A DNA stretch of 64,000 bases, taken from positions 1-64,000 of the forward strand of contig JAFZOW010000085.1 of assembly GCA_017552715.1 (NCBI GenBank). The letters run 5' to 3'. The position numbers were made by a program, and so were the translations under genes. A model generated the notes under the pieces. That model saw only the letters and a program-made list of their open reading frames with translations, did not search any database and had not been told where the DNA came from. This document shows, one piece after another, positions 28,605 to 38,030 of this stretch. Numbering within the stretch: position 1 is the first letter of the stretch; each line of letters opens with the position of its first letter. The DNA comes from Lachnospiraceae bacterium (GTDB lineage: Bacteria; Bacillota; Clostridia; Lachnospirales; Lachnospiraceae).

Positions 28605-28610
28605 TACAAT
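28605..28610 (+). promoter_or_regulatory. Possible extended -10 just before the response-regulator gene
   Basis: TGATACAAT is an extended -10 (TGn plus TACAAT). It ends 10 bp before the ATG at 28621 and the -35 is poor. No SD precedes that ATG, so a near-leaderless internal transcript is possible. Confidence 0.35.
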
Positions 28611-28620
28611 AAAAAACGGC

Positions 28621-29274
28621 ATGAATAGCGAACAGAGGATAAAAGTTGTTGTTGTGGATGACCAGAACATCTCGAGGGGCTTCTTCGAGATGTATGTCCG
28701 TGCGTCTGCGGGCTTTGAGCTTGTGGCGGGCTTAAGGACCGCGCAGCAGGCCGTGGACTATGTCGACGGGCATGAGCTGGACCTGCTGATCCTGGATGTG
28801 ATGATGCAGGACGGCATAGACGGCCTGACTGCGGCCAGGATCATCAAGGAAAAGCATCCGGAGATAAAGATAATCCTTACAACATCCACCTCGGAGACCG
28901 GCTGGGAGCAGGAAGCCAGAGAGGCAGGTATAGAGAGCTTCTGGTACAAGGAATATGATGAGATCAGCTTAACGGAGATCATGGAGCGTACCGTGAAGGG
29001 CGAGTCCATATATCCTTCGGAACCGCCCCGGGTAGCCTTCGGCCGGATCTCCAGGACGGAACTTACGGAACGCGAGATCGAGATCCTGCGGGAGCTTACC
29101 GCCAGTCTGACCAACGAAGAGATCGCGGAAAAGCTGAATATATCCGCAAATACGGTCAAGAGACACATCCAGAACATGATGGAGAAAACGGGATTCAAAT
29201 CGAGGATCGAGCTGGCGGTCAATGCAAGGGCCGTCGGCCTGGTCGTCAGTGACAGTGACAGAACGGGAACATGA
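28621..29274 (+). CDS. NarL/FixJ-family response regulator
   Basis: The receiver domain has the acidic pocket VVVDDQ (Asp13/14), the phosphoacceptor Asp59 in LLILDVMMQDG, and the late lysine in FWYKE. The C-terminal LuxR helix-turn-helix is clear: LTEREIEILRELTASLTNEE, then NISANTVKRHIQNMMEKTG. The length of 217 aa is typical. It follows the kinase and precedes surface protein B by 45 bp, suggesting that the pair controls envelope genes. No SD is seen at the start. Confidence 0.93.
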   Translation: MNSEQRIKVVVVDDQNISRGFFEMYVRASAGFELVAGLRTAQQAVDYVDGHELDLLILDVMMQDGIDGLTAARIIKEKHPEIKIILTTSTSETGWEQEAREAGIESFWYKEYDEISLTEIMERTVKGESIYPSEPPRVAFGRISRTELTEREIEILRELTASLTNEEIAEKLNISANTVKRHIQNMMEKTGFKSRIELAVNARAVGLVVSDSDRTGT

Positions 29275-29319
29275 ATCAGTTATCCTGAACGAAGAGAAGG
29301 ATCTTAATGGAGGGGAGCT

Positions 29320-32300
29320 ATGAGAAAAAAGAACAGAACAAGACGTTTTCCGGCAATGCTGCTTACGCTGATCCTGAGCGTTGGCGAGATCGCCGGCTCG
29401 GGTTTTTCCGTGCTGGCGGATGAACCGGAAGATGAAGTGATCACGGAGGAAGAGCCGGACGGAGCGGATATCCCTGTGGAGAAGACTTTGGAGAACACAA
29501 TGCTCGGTACCTGGGATATGGCGTCTCCCGTAGTGCCCGCTTCGGATCAGGATCCCTGGAAGGGAAGCTTTGTGTATTATGGAAAATATGAAGGGAAAGT
29601 TCTGAAATACAGAGTCCTTGACAGAGGCGGCTGTGATTTTACTCCGGACTGGCAGCCGGCGATGCTGCTTGATTGTCATCAGACGCATGTGGTTGGAGGT
29701 GGATATTACTCGACCAACGACTTTATGAGCAGTACTCTCCGTGAACATCTGAACGGAGAGTACTTTCTGGAGAACGATGTCTTTACTTCTCCCGAAAAAA
29801 GCGCGATCGTGAACAGTACTAAAATAACACCAAACGAAAGAGACGGTAAATCGGAATCCGAATACGGATTCGGTAAGCTTAAGGATACGAAAATTTTTGT
29901 GCTGGACGTAAAAGAAGCTACAAACCCTTCCTACGGATATTTTGATACGATAGAGTATAGCAAAACCCGTGAAAAGGAAAAGTGGCCTCGTATTCCCATT
30001 TCATACCAGGCGTGGCTTCTGCGTTCCCCTCATGCTACGGATAAGAATTATGCTTCTTATGTGTCTGACGGTAAAATAAGAAAGGTGGGGGTTAATGCAG
30101 GTACTGCCGTCAGCCCTGCATTTAACCTTGACCTGAGCAATATCATCTTCGCCACAGCCATCAGCGGGAAGAAAGGTGCAGTAAATACCGAATACAAGCT
30201 GACGGTGAAGAACCTCGATATGGGAGTGGATCTGGGTACTTACGGCAAAGTCTACAATGCGAATATGGAAGACCGTATCCTCACCGTTCCTTACCGGATC
30301 ACAGGTAAGGATGCGGCAGAAGCGGATGCGGTCAGTATCCTGATCCTGGATAAGGAATACAAGAACGGAAATTCCAATGGCGCGAAGATATTATATTACG
30401 GAACGCTGGATTGCGGCGACAGCTTTGAGGTCCAGGGCAGGGGGACTTTCCGTCTGCCCGGGGAATTTGACTTAAGCGGCTGGGGGAAGGATTACCACGT
30501 ATACATGATGGCCGAAGACCATAACGGGTCAAAGGAGAGCGACTACGCCAGCCGTCCCGAAGAGATCACAAAGGATCTGTACCAGGTTAAGGAATACTAC
30601 AGCATGACCTTTGACTTTCAGGGGCATGGCTACAGTGACAGCCCGATGTACGGTCCCTGGAGATATGAGCTGGGAGAAAAGCCCTATGAACCCCTGGATC
30701 CTCACGAAGAAGGCTGGGTATTCAAGGGCTGGTATACTTCTGCAACGGATCACAGTGCTGCGGCAAAGTTTGATTTTTCGCAGCCGATCGCAGCCAGTGT
30801 GACACTGTATGCCTGGTGGCTGAAGGAATGGACGGTGACCTTCCATTATAACAACGGCAGCAGCAGTGATGTATTCTATACCAATACGGCAGAGCAGGGG
30901 GGAAGCATCACCCTTCCCCCCGATGTTCCGCAGAGAAGCGGATATCAGTTCCAGGGCTGGTCTGCCGAGAAGGACAGCTATAGGCCGGTCCCTACCGTGG
31001 TAAATGGGAATAAGGATATCTACGCCCTCTGGGAGGATGTGAATAACTATGCAGTGCGCTTTGATCCGAACGGCATAGCCGTTAAGGAAGAGCTGCAAAC
31101 GATTTATGTAGTGGCCGGGAATATGGCATCGGAACCGGGCGCACCCAATGCGACGGACGGCTGGGAATTCCTGGGCTGGTATAAGGACAGCGACTGTACA
31201 GCCGGTAATGAATTTGATTTTGAAAATGAAACGATCACGGGAGATATCACCCTTTACGCAAAGTGGTCGGACAAGCTGAAGCTCTGGGTCAACGGTGTGC
31301 AGGTGGAGAGTTCGAACCTTGATAACGGATTTTTCAGCTATGATATCGCAAAGCACGAGCTGACGCTGAAGGATATCAGCCTTAACAAAACGGATGTTGA
31401 CCTCCCTGCCTATACGATACCGGCCGGGGCACCAAAGCCTTATGCTGCTTATATCTATGCGGACAATATGGATATCACGGTCAAAGGCAAAGCGCATGTG
31501 CCGGAGGATGCGGAAGAGAACAGCAATGTGGCCGGGATCATGGTCGGCGGCACCGTGACACTGGATGGAGATTTTGCGTTTTATAATGCCGGCGCTGCGG
31601 TCTATGCCGTAAACGTGATCATAAACGGCGGGAATATCAGGAGCAGGAGCGCTGTGATCGATGAAGATGCGGTCGACAACAGAACGAAGCATCCTTTCGG
31701 CATTTATGCGTACCGTGCCATAGAGATCAACGGCGGTAAGGTCGATATTGAACTGACGGATGCACTTGAAGGCTATGCATTGGGAGCTCAACTCGGGAAT
31801 ATTGACATAAACGGCGGGGATGTGAAGCTCAAAGTCCAGGAATACACCAACTCGAAACTGGTATATACCCGCCGAGGGAACGTGAACAACTCCCTGAGCA
31901 TCCTGGCACCTGCCGGTTCAGGCTTTGACGCGGGCAGGCAGTGTTTTGTGGATGCCTATGGTGAAGAGGCTTCGGAGATCGTGCTGGGGAAAGCAGAGGA
32001 TCCCTGGTGCACCGTAAGCTTTAACGTAAACGGCATAAGTGCTTCCGCACCTGTATCGCAGAGTGTAAAACGAGGAACGAAAGCAAAGGTACCCGTGGCG
32101 CCGTACGCGGCCGGATTTGAATTTTGCGGCTGGTATACTGCTGCCACCTGTAAGGATGAAGAACGCTTCAATTTTGATACCCCCGTCACGGAGGATATCA
32201 CCCTGTACGCGAAGTGGGAAAAGAGCAGTGAAACAGATCCGGCGGAGCACCCGGAGATCCTTGTGGGCACATATTCGCCCTTGGATCCCGTGCCGGTCAT

Positions 32301-33210
32301 CAACCCCATGACTACGGATCTGTATCTGGTCAAGGGTCAGACCTTCATCATTCCGGACTGCTGGGTGATCAAAAGGGACGACAAAGCCAGTAAAAAGATC
32401 ATCAGCATCAGTAAGAAGGGAAAGTTTAAAGCAAAGAAGACCGGAGAAGCAAAGATCTGGTACGGCGACCGTTTCATTGATGTGCATGTACTTAAGCCCA
32501 CGGTCACTAAATCCATGAAGCTGGAGGCCGGGCAGAACGAAAACAATCAGGTCTGCATAAACGGTATCGATCCCATGGTCATGCCGGTGCTCTTCTATAG
32601 TGCCAATCCCGATGTAGCCGGGGTGGATCAGTCCGGCTATGTACATGCCTGTGCGAAAGGCAGTGTGGTCATTACGGCCTATATCAACGGCAGCGCCTAT
32701 AAATGTAAGGTAAAAGTCACGGAGAATAACGGGACGGCAAGAGAACGCTCCATGCACATGATCAGCGATACCACCAAGCCGATAAAAGTAAAGGTCAAAG
32801 GTGTGAAAAAGCTGGAGTGGATCAGCTCGGATCCTGAGGTTGCGGAGCTGAATGCCGCAAAGACGAAAGTGACGACAAAGAAGCCCGGGATAGCTGTCCT
32901 TACCGCGAAAGCAGGTACTGATCCCATGGATACCTATTCTATATATGTTATCTCCGAGGATATCAGCCTTCACGGAAATTATCTTGAGGGAAAAAACAAC
33001 AAATATAAACTGAAAATGAACGGTACCGATAAAAAATACAGCACGCTGTATATGGAGTATTTACAGCATCCCGTGGTCTTTAAGAGCAGCAAGCCGGATA
33101 TCGCCTTTATCGATGAGGACGGCAATGTGATCGCAAGGCGCAAAGGCAAGGCGAAGTTCAGCGCCAAGGTAAACGGCAAGACCATCACGATCAATGTGAC
33201 GGTGGAATGA
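29320..33210 (+). CDS. Giant secreted surface protein B (DUF6273, InlB repeats, BIG2-like tail)
   Basis: This is a 1296-aa secreted protein. The signal peptide has the core LLTLILSVGEIAGSGFS and is followed by an acidic linker (EPEDEVITEEEPDG). Residues about 60-290 match the DUF6273 pattern: WKGSFVYYGKYEG, STNDFMSSTLREHLNGEYF, and a final VSPAFNLDLSNIIFA. InlB B-repeat (Listeria-Bacteroides) units follow at about 430-505, 506-572 and 577-650, each closing with LYAxW or YALW. A beta-helix segment opens with LKLWVNGVQVESSN, a fourth InlB repeat lies near 895-970, and the BIG2-like tail contains FKSSKPDIAFIDEDG. No cell-wall sorting motif is seen. Confidence 0.8.
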   Translation: MRKKNRTRRFPAMLLTLILSVGEIAGSGFSVLADEPEDEVITEEEPDGADIPVEKTLENTMLGTWDMASPVVPASDQDPWKGSFVYYGKYEGKVLKYRVLDRGGCDFTPDWQPAMLLDCHQTHVVGGGYYSTNDFMSSTLREHLNGEYFLENDVFTSPEKSAIVNSTKITPNERDGKSESEYGFGKLKDTKIFVLDVKEATNPSYGYFDTIEYSKTREKEKWPRIPISYQAWLLRSPHATDKNYASYVSDGKIRKVGVNAGTAVSPAFNLDLSNIIFATAISGKKGAVNTEYKLTVKNLDMGVDLGTYGKVYNANMEDRILTVPYRITGKDAAEADAVSILILDKEYKNGNSNGAKILYYGTLDCGDSFEVQGRGTFRLPGEFDLSGWGKDYHVYMMAEDHNGSKESDYASRPEEITKDLYQVKEYYSMTFDFQGHGYSDSPMYGPWRYELGEKPYEPLDPHEEGWVFKGWYTSATDHSAAAKFDFSQPIAASVTLYAWWLKEWTVTFHYNNGSSSDVFYTNTAEQGGSITLPPDVPQRSGYQFQGWSAEKDSYRPVPTVVNGNKDIYALWEDVNNYAVRFDPNGIAVKEELQTIYVVAGNMASEPGAPNATDGWEFLGWYKDSDCTAGNEFDFENETITGDITLYAKWSDKLKLWVNGVQVESSNLDNGFFSYDIAKHELTLKDISLNKTDVDLPAYTIPAGAPKPYAAYIYADNMDITVKGKAHVPEDAEENSNVAGIMVGGTVTLDGDFAFYNAGAAVYAVNVIINGGNIRSRSAVIDEDAVDNRTKHPFGIYAYRAIEINGGKVDIELTDALEGYALGAQLGNIDINGGDVKLKVQEYTNSKLVYTRRGNVNNSLSILAPAGSGFDAGRQCFVDAYGEEASEIVLGKAEDPWCTVSFNVNGISASAPVSQSVKRGTKAKVPVAPYAAGFEFCGWYTAATCKDEERFNFDTPVTEDITLYAKWEKSSETDPAEHPEILVGTYSPLDPVPVINPMTTDLYLVKGQTFIIPDCWVIKRDDKASKKIISISKKGKFKAKKTGEAKIWYGDRFIDVHVLKPTVTKSMKLEAGQNENNQVCINGIDPMVMPVLFYSANPDVAGVDQSGYVHACAKGSVVITAYINGSAYKCKVKVTENNGTARERSMHMISDTTKPIKVKVKGVKKLEWISSDPEVAELNAAKTKVTTKKPGIAVLTAKAGTDPMDTYSIYVISEDISLHGNYLEGKNNKYKLKMNGTDKKYSTLYMEYLQHPVVFKSSKPDIAFIDEDGNVIARRKGKAKFSAKVNGKTITINVTVE

Positions 33211-33270
33211 GCATCTTACAAAGTGAATAGATTAAGAACAACATAAATCATGCAAAAAAGGAGGAAAAAC

Positions 33271-36200
33271 ATGAAAAAACAAACGTTGCGATGGCTCAGC
33301 AGGATCATGGCCGTGATCATGCTCCTGGTCACGCTGCCTTTGCCGGAACTGAAGGTATTTGCGGCGGATGAGCACTACGGGATCTGGATCGGGAATGAGG
33401 AGTTTACTTCAGACCACAGGGAGATCCAGGGAAAACAAGGTAAAGCAACTGTTGGTGAATTCGGGTACGGTAAGGACCGGACGGTCACGTTCAGCGGTAA
33501 TTTTGTCCCTAAGGACGGGTCTGACGGCGTTTATACGGCGGCGAATGGCAGGAAATATCTGGTTTATATCGCAGAAGATACGAATTACAGCAGTACCTTT
33601 GTAGAGTTTGACGGAAAAGCTTCATTCTCTTCTACGGATCCGCAAGTCATGGGGCTGGGTTCGGAAGCGGAAATGGAACTTGTCATTGCGCAGGGAGCAG
33701 AAATCGAATTCAAAACGGAGAATACCGCACTCAATATACCTGAAGGTGATATATATGTTGAAACGGATGGAAAGCTGACGGTTGATGTTGAACTGCAGAA
33801 TGGGGACAGTGAGATCAGCGCCGTATACGCATCAACGCTGGAAAATTTGGGAACCGTCGATGTGAAGCTGAAAAACAAATCCGGTAATACAGGCAGCTGT
33901 ACCGGCATAAGATGCAGAACTTACCTGTGGAATCACGGGCAGCTGAATTTTGTTCAGGATCCCGAGGATGGACCGGTCAAAAGCGGAATATATGTGGAGG
34001 ATCGTGACCCTTCGTTTGAATACTCGATCATACTGAGCGGCGATACGAACGTGTGGGTATATGGCGACGACAGTGTGGCGATCGGTGCGAATGAGGATAC
34101 GCCGCACGGGAACGTTCAGATCGGCGGTAAAGTGTTTGCCCGGGGCGGGATGTATGCGTTCATGGTAAAAGCGTTGTACTGGGATGAGTATATGAAGGAT
34201 TTGCTTTATATCAAAAATCCCGAGGACGGCGTGTTCTCTGCTGACGGGAGAACGATCTTTGACAGCGAAGGAAATGTCGCGGACTATGTGGAGATCGCGG
34301 AGACGGAGCATTACGAGATCTGGGTCGGGGAACATGAAGTGACGGCAGGCAATCGTAAGAATATCCCGGGCATCCTGGGTGAAGGTGCAAAAGCTTCTTA
34401 TGATCCCGATACCTCAACCCTTAAGTTTGAAGGAGACGTGACGGGGGTAGAGGGCCTGCATGACGGCGCCATCATCGAGAGCAGCAAGGACCTGAACATC
34501 GTAGGAAATGCTGTACTGCAGAATGATCAGGCTGAGGTTGGCATACGGGTTGCAGATAATTACAACAGTCCGTTGACCATAGACGGCGAGATCGAGATCC
34601 ATGCAAAAAAGACCGGTTTTTATGCGCCGTATAAAAATCTGGAAATAAAAGACAACGGGAAACTGAAGGTCGTCATAAAGGAATCAGGGGAAAATGGAGT
34701 AAAATGTAAAGATCTGACTGTGAAAAGAAATGCCGTGCTGGAGGTAGTGGCTGAGAGCGGCACTACAGCGGGATCGCTTAATGTAAATGGCAATATGACG
34801 ATCGAAGGGGGAACTGTATCTGTCGCGGGCGCCACTCTTCTCGTAGATGTCTCAGTGTTGGGAGATCTTTCTATGGATCAGGGAACGCTGGAAGTTACGA
34901 GTACGGTTTCGGGTTTTCTGATTGATGGTTTCGCTGTGGGTGTATCCGGAAGGCTCAACATGAAAGACAGCGTTGCGAAGATCAAAAATGAGATGGAGTC
35001 GCTCGGATCCGGTCTTAATGTAAAGCAGGATATCTTTGCGGAAAACAGTATCCTCCGGGCGGAGGCAGCCCTTACCGGGATCAGCGCCGTGGGCGGCTTA
35101 TATGTGACAAACACCGAGGTCTATGCCCATGGCACGGATAAAAACGGCATCAAATGTGAGTATCTCCAGGTGAATTCCGGAAAGGTCACAGCAGACGGCG
35201 GCACGCAGGCGATCGATTCTGCAAACGGCTTTGATCTGAAGGACGGCGTAGACATCGTGGAGCCGGCCGGCGGTCAGATCGTAAATAAGGTGATCGTGGG
35301 GGCGGACGGTAACACCCCGGCCACGCATGTGCTGATCGATGGCGGAACCTATTATAATCTCTGGGTCGATGCCAAACAGATCAGCGACAAGAATGCCGCA
35401 AACATCACCTTCCCGAGAGGCGGCAGCGCAAGCTACGATCCGGAAACAAAGACCCTGACCTTTAACGATGACGGAGCGGTACTGATAAATACCTATTTCT
35501 TTGATTCGGCTTTGAATAACGCCAGTATCTATGCGGAACAGGACCTGACCATCAAAGGTAAAGTGACGATCGAAGGTGAACTGTCGCCGAAATTCGGGAT
35601 CTACGTGGACGGCAATCATACCCTGAAGCTCGAGGACGCCGAAGTCGTATGTAATCATGCACATACGGAAGCGGCTGTCGATGTACGTTCGGGTTTGCTT
35701 AAGCTTAATAACAGCAGCCTTGATACAAAGGCGGCGATCTGTGCCGGCGGCCTTGTTGTGGACGAAGGGTATATCCGTGCGGAAGATCAGGGACAGGTGA
35801 AAAACAGCGTGCTGGGCGTGTACGGTGACCTTGTGCTGTACGCGGGAAGCATTGATGTGAAGGCAGTTACGGAAGATGTGCCGGGCATTAACGTTTCCGG
35901 AGATTTCTTAATGGAAGAAGACGGCACTGTGAGCGTCGAAAAGAACGGAAAAGGATCCTTCGCTTTTTCCGCACAGGGCGAGCTGGGGATGGAAGGCGGA
36001 AGAATTTCCATCAGCGGAAACGGTGCAGGGGTATACGGACTGGATCAGACCCCGGTGTATATGAATTACGGCGCCGATATCAGCATCGAGCTGACAGGAG
36101 CTGATTCCGTAATAGCCGACTGCAACGCTAAGGAGATCCGGATCTTTGACGGACGTTTTACGGCTACAGCAAACGCGAACGGAAGCAAAGGTATCGAAGC

Positions 36201-37917
36201 GGCATGCTTCTGGCTGGATGGCGGCACGGTAAGCGTGGAAAGCTATGATGTGGCTTTGAAGTCGGATAAGCTGAAGATGAAAGGCGGAAAGCTGAGCGCT
36301 GCCAGCACAAAGGAAAACGGACAGGCGGTGCTGATCGACAGTACCGGTTGGGAAATCGGGGGAGATATTATGATTGTCGAGCCCGAAGGCGGCAGTCGTA
36401 ATCTGATTGCAACAACGATCGTAGATAAGGATGGCAAGATCGCTTCGAAAGTGGTGTTTGCGGCAGAAAAGAAATATGATACGGAAGATGCCGTGTGGAA
36501 CCTCTTTACCCGTACAAGTGCCAGTTACGAGATCGCTGCCTTAAGCAGTAGCGGCGTATGCGAGAACATCAATAAAAAGTCCGCAAAATACTATGATGCG
36601 AAGCTGAACGGAAATATCATCACTGTCTCCTTAAAGAGCGGTGTGAGCCGGAAAAAAGCTGCAGCTGCCGCTAATTCCGTACTGGAATTTGATCTTGGAG
36701 AAGGCGGGACGGTGGAATATGTGCTGCCCGTGGAGTATAAAAAACCGAAGCTGAAGCTTGCGGTCACTTCGGTGCTGATCAAAGACGGAGCGGACAGCGC
36801 TGTGGGTACGCAGGTGCTGTACAAATCATCGGAGGGTGTCTTTATACCTTACGGTCTTTACGGCGCCACGATCTTCTATGGCGGTACTCCGGTGAGCGGA
36901 GATAATTATGGTTATATTCAGTTCAATACTTCCTCCGCCTCGAAGGGTGCAAAACTTTCCATCACAAGGGATGGCTGGGAAAGCCCTGTTGAACTGAAAT
37001 TCAACGTAAAGACCACGACAAAGGATGTGCTGAGCACGGATCCGGATCCTATGTCTTCCCTGTCCCGGAAAAAGACGCTGATCCTGAATAAGAATATATC
37101 GGGACAGAATTTCCAGTCCCAGCTGTATCTGAACGGACAGGCGGTAACCGGCGATAAGCTTGAGGTCACCAAAGGCGCCGAAGTGGCGGGGATCACTTCG
37201 GAAGGACAGCTTTTCATCATGGCCCAGACTGATACAAAGCCGGGGAATTATACGGTGGAGATCAAGCAGAAGGACGGAAAGGCAAAGCTGAAATATAAGG
37301 TAAAGGTAAGCGATAAGGCGCTGGATCAGACCGTAAGTCTGAAGGTTTTACAGAAATATAATGTGGTGACAGGTCAGCCCATGGTGGTGAAGCCGGTATT
37401 TAAGGATGCGGAGATGTATTTCCTCGGTGCCAGCGTGGAATGCAGCAAGACGGTGGCGTATGCGGAAGCGGATCTCGAAGGAAACATCTACATCGGCTTT
37501 GAGGATAGCAGCCTTAATGCGAAGGATCTGAACATCGGCGACATGAAGATCACACTGAAAAACGGCAGCACCCAGATCGTTGTCAACTTAAAGAATGTGA
37601 AGGCGAAGAAGACAACGCCGAAGGTCCGGGCGGCTATGGTGAACATCGGCCCCGATGCAAAAGGAGAGCTGAAAGGCAGCGTCAATATCCTGAGCACTTA
37701 CAAGGATGCAGCCGGTAACCTCAGGGTGCTGATCCCCGATCAGGTGGCGCTTGGGACGGCCAAAGGCGGAGAATTTATCGTCAACGATTATGACCGGACC
37801 GAGATCGACGTGAAGTCCCTTTCGGGCAAGAGCGGAAACGTGAAAGTAACGCTCACCTTCCGGGGCGGCGTGACAAAGAAGCTGAGCGTAAAAGCGAAGG
37901 CGGCAAAGAAGAAATAA
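33271..37917 (+). CDS. Giant secreted surface protein C (beta-helix repeat protein)
   Basis: This is a 1548-aa secreted protein counted from the ATG at 33271, which has the SD GGAGG; an upstream ATG at 33250 would overlap that SD. The signal peptide has the core IMAVIMLLVTLPLPEL and ends near VFAADE. Three large Gly/Asn-rich beta-helix blocks each open with a Y-x-[IL]-W motif: YGIWIGNEEFTSDHR, YEIWVGEHEVTAGNR and YNLWVDAKQISDKN. The C-terminal 450 residues are Ig-like beta domains that differ from the BIG2-like tail of proteins A, B and D. No anchor motif is found. It lies 60 bp after protein B, so co-transcription is likely. Confidence 0.78.
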   Translation: MKKQTLRWLSRIMAVIMLLVTLPLPELKVFAADEHYGIWIGNEEFTSDHREIQGKQGKATVGEFGYGKDRTVTFSGNFVPKDGSDGVYTAANGRKYLVYIAEDTNYSSTFVEFDGKASFSSTDPQVMGLGSEAEMELVIAQGAEIEFKTENTALNIPEGDIYVETDGKLTVDVELQNGDSEISAVYASTLENLGTVDVKLKNKSGNTGSCTGIRCRTYLWNHGQLNFVQDPEDGPVKSGIYVEDRDPSFEYSIILSGDTNVWVYGDDSVAIGANEDTPHGNVQIGGKVFARGGMYAFMVKALYWDEYMKDLLYIKNPEDGVFSADGRTIFDSEGNVADYVEIAETEHYEIWVGEHEVTAGNRKNIPGILGEGAKASYDPDTSTLKFEGDVTGVEGLHDGAIIESSKDLNIVGNAVLQNDQAEVGIRVADNYNSPLTIDGEIEIHAKKTGFYAPYKNLEIKDNGKLKVVIKESGENGVKCKDLTVKRNAVLEVVAESGTTAGSLNVNGNMTIEGGTVSVAGATLLVDVSVLGDLSMDQGTLEVTSTVSGFLIDGFAVGVSGRLNMKDSVAKIKNEMESLGSGLNVKQDIFAENSILRAEAALTGISAVGGLYVTNTEVYAHGTDKNGIKCEYLQVNSGKVTADGGTQAIDSANGFDLKDGVDIVEPAGGQIVNKVIVGADGNTPATHVLIDGGTYYNLWVDAKQISDKNAANITFPRGGSASYDPETKTLTFNDDGAVLINTYFFDSALNNASIYAEQDLTIKGKVTIEGELSPKFGIYVDGNHTLKLEDAEVVCNHAHTEAAVDVRSGLLKLNNSSLDTKAAICAGGLVVDEGYIRAEDQGQVKNSVLGVYGDLVLYAGSIDVKAVTEDVPGINVSGDFLMEEDGTVSVEKNGKGSFAFSAQGELGMEGGRISISGNGAGVYGLDQTPVYMNYGADISIELTGADSVIADCNAKEIRIFDGRFTATANANGSKGIEAACFWLDGGTVSVESYDVALKSDKLKMKGGKLSAASTKENGQAVLIDSTGWEIGGDIMIVEPEGGSRNLIATTIVDKDGKIASKVVFAAEKKYDTEDAVWNLFTRTSASYEIAALSSSGVCENINKKSAKYYDAKLNGNIITVSLKSGVSRKKAAAAANSVLEFDLGEGGTVEYVLPVEYKKPKLKLAVTSVLIKDGADSAVGTQVLYKSSEGVFIPYGLYGATIFYGGTPVSGDNYGYIQFNTSSASKGAKLSITRDGWESPVELKFNVKTTTKDVLSTDPDPMSSLSRKKTLILNKNISGQNFQSQLYLNGQAVTGDKLEVTKGAEVAGITSEGQLFIMAQTDTKPGNYTVEIKQKDGKAKLKYKVKVSDKALDQTVSLKVLQKYNVVTGQPMVVKPVFKDAEMYFLGASVECSKTVAYAEADLEGNIYIGFEDSSLNAKDLNIGDMKITLKNGSTQIVVNLKNVKAKKTTPKVRAAMVNIGPDAKGELKGSVNILSTYKDAAGNLRVLIPDQVALGTAKGGEFIVNDYDRTEIDVKSLSGKSGNVKVTLTFRGGVTKKLSVKAKAAKKK

Positions 37918-37970
37918 GCTGCGAGCGTATTACCTTCTTTTGGGGGTATACAAGAAGCCGGAAATTAAGG

Positions 37971-38003
37971 TATAATGACAGGCGTACGGGGATCCCGTAC
38001 GCC
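37971..38003 (+). promoter_or_regulatory. -10 element and 5'-terminal hairpin before surface protein D
   Basis: TATAAT (37971-37976) is followed within 5 bp by a perfect 10-bp hairpin, GGCGTACGGG / CCCGTACGCC (37981-38003). The transcript would begin at or inside the stem. The -35 is weak. Confidence 0.5.
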
Positions 38004-38030
38004 TATTTAATTATGGAAGGAGAAGAAGCA

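Noticed and set aside
36243-36290. Further copy of the mnmE/DinB palindromic element (GCTTTGAAGTC at 36254-36264)
   Set aside because: The match stops after about 11 bases and is explained by the codons for ALKSDK in surface protein C.
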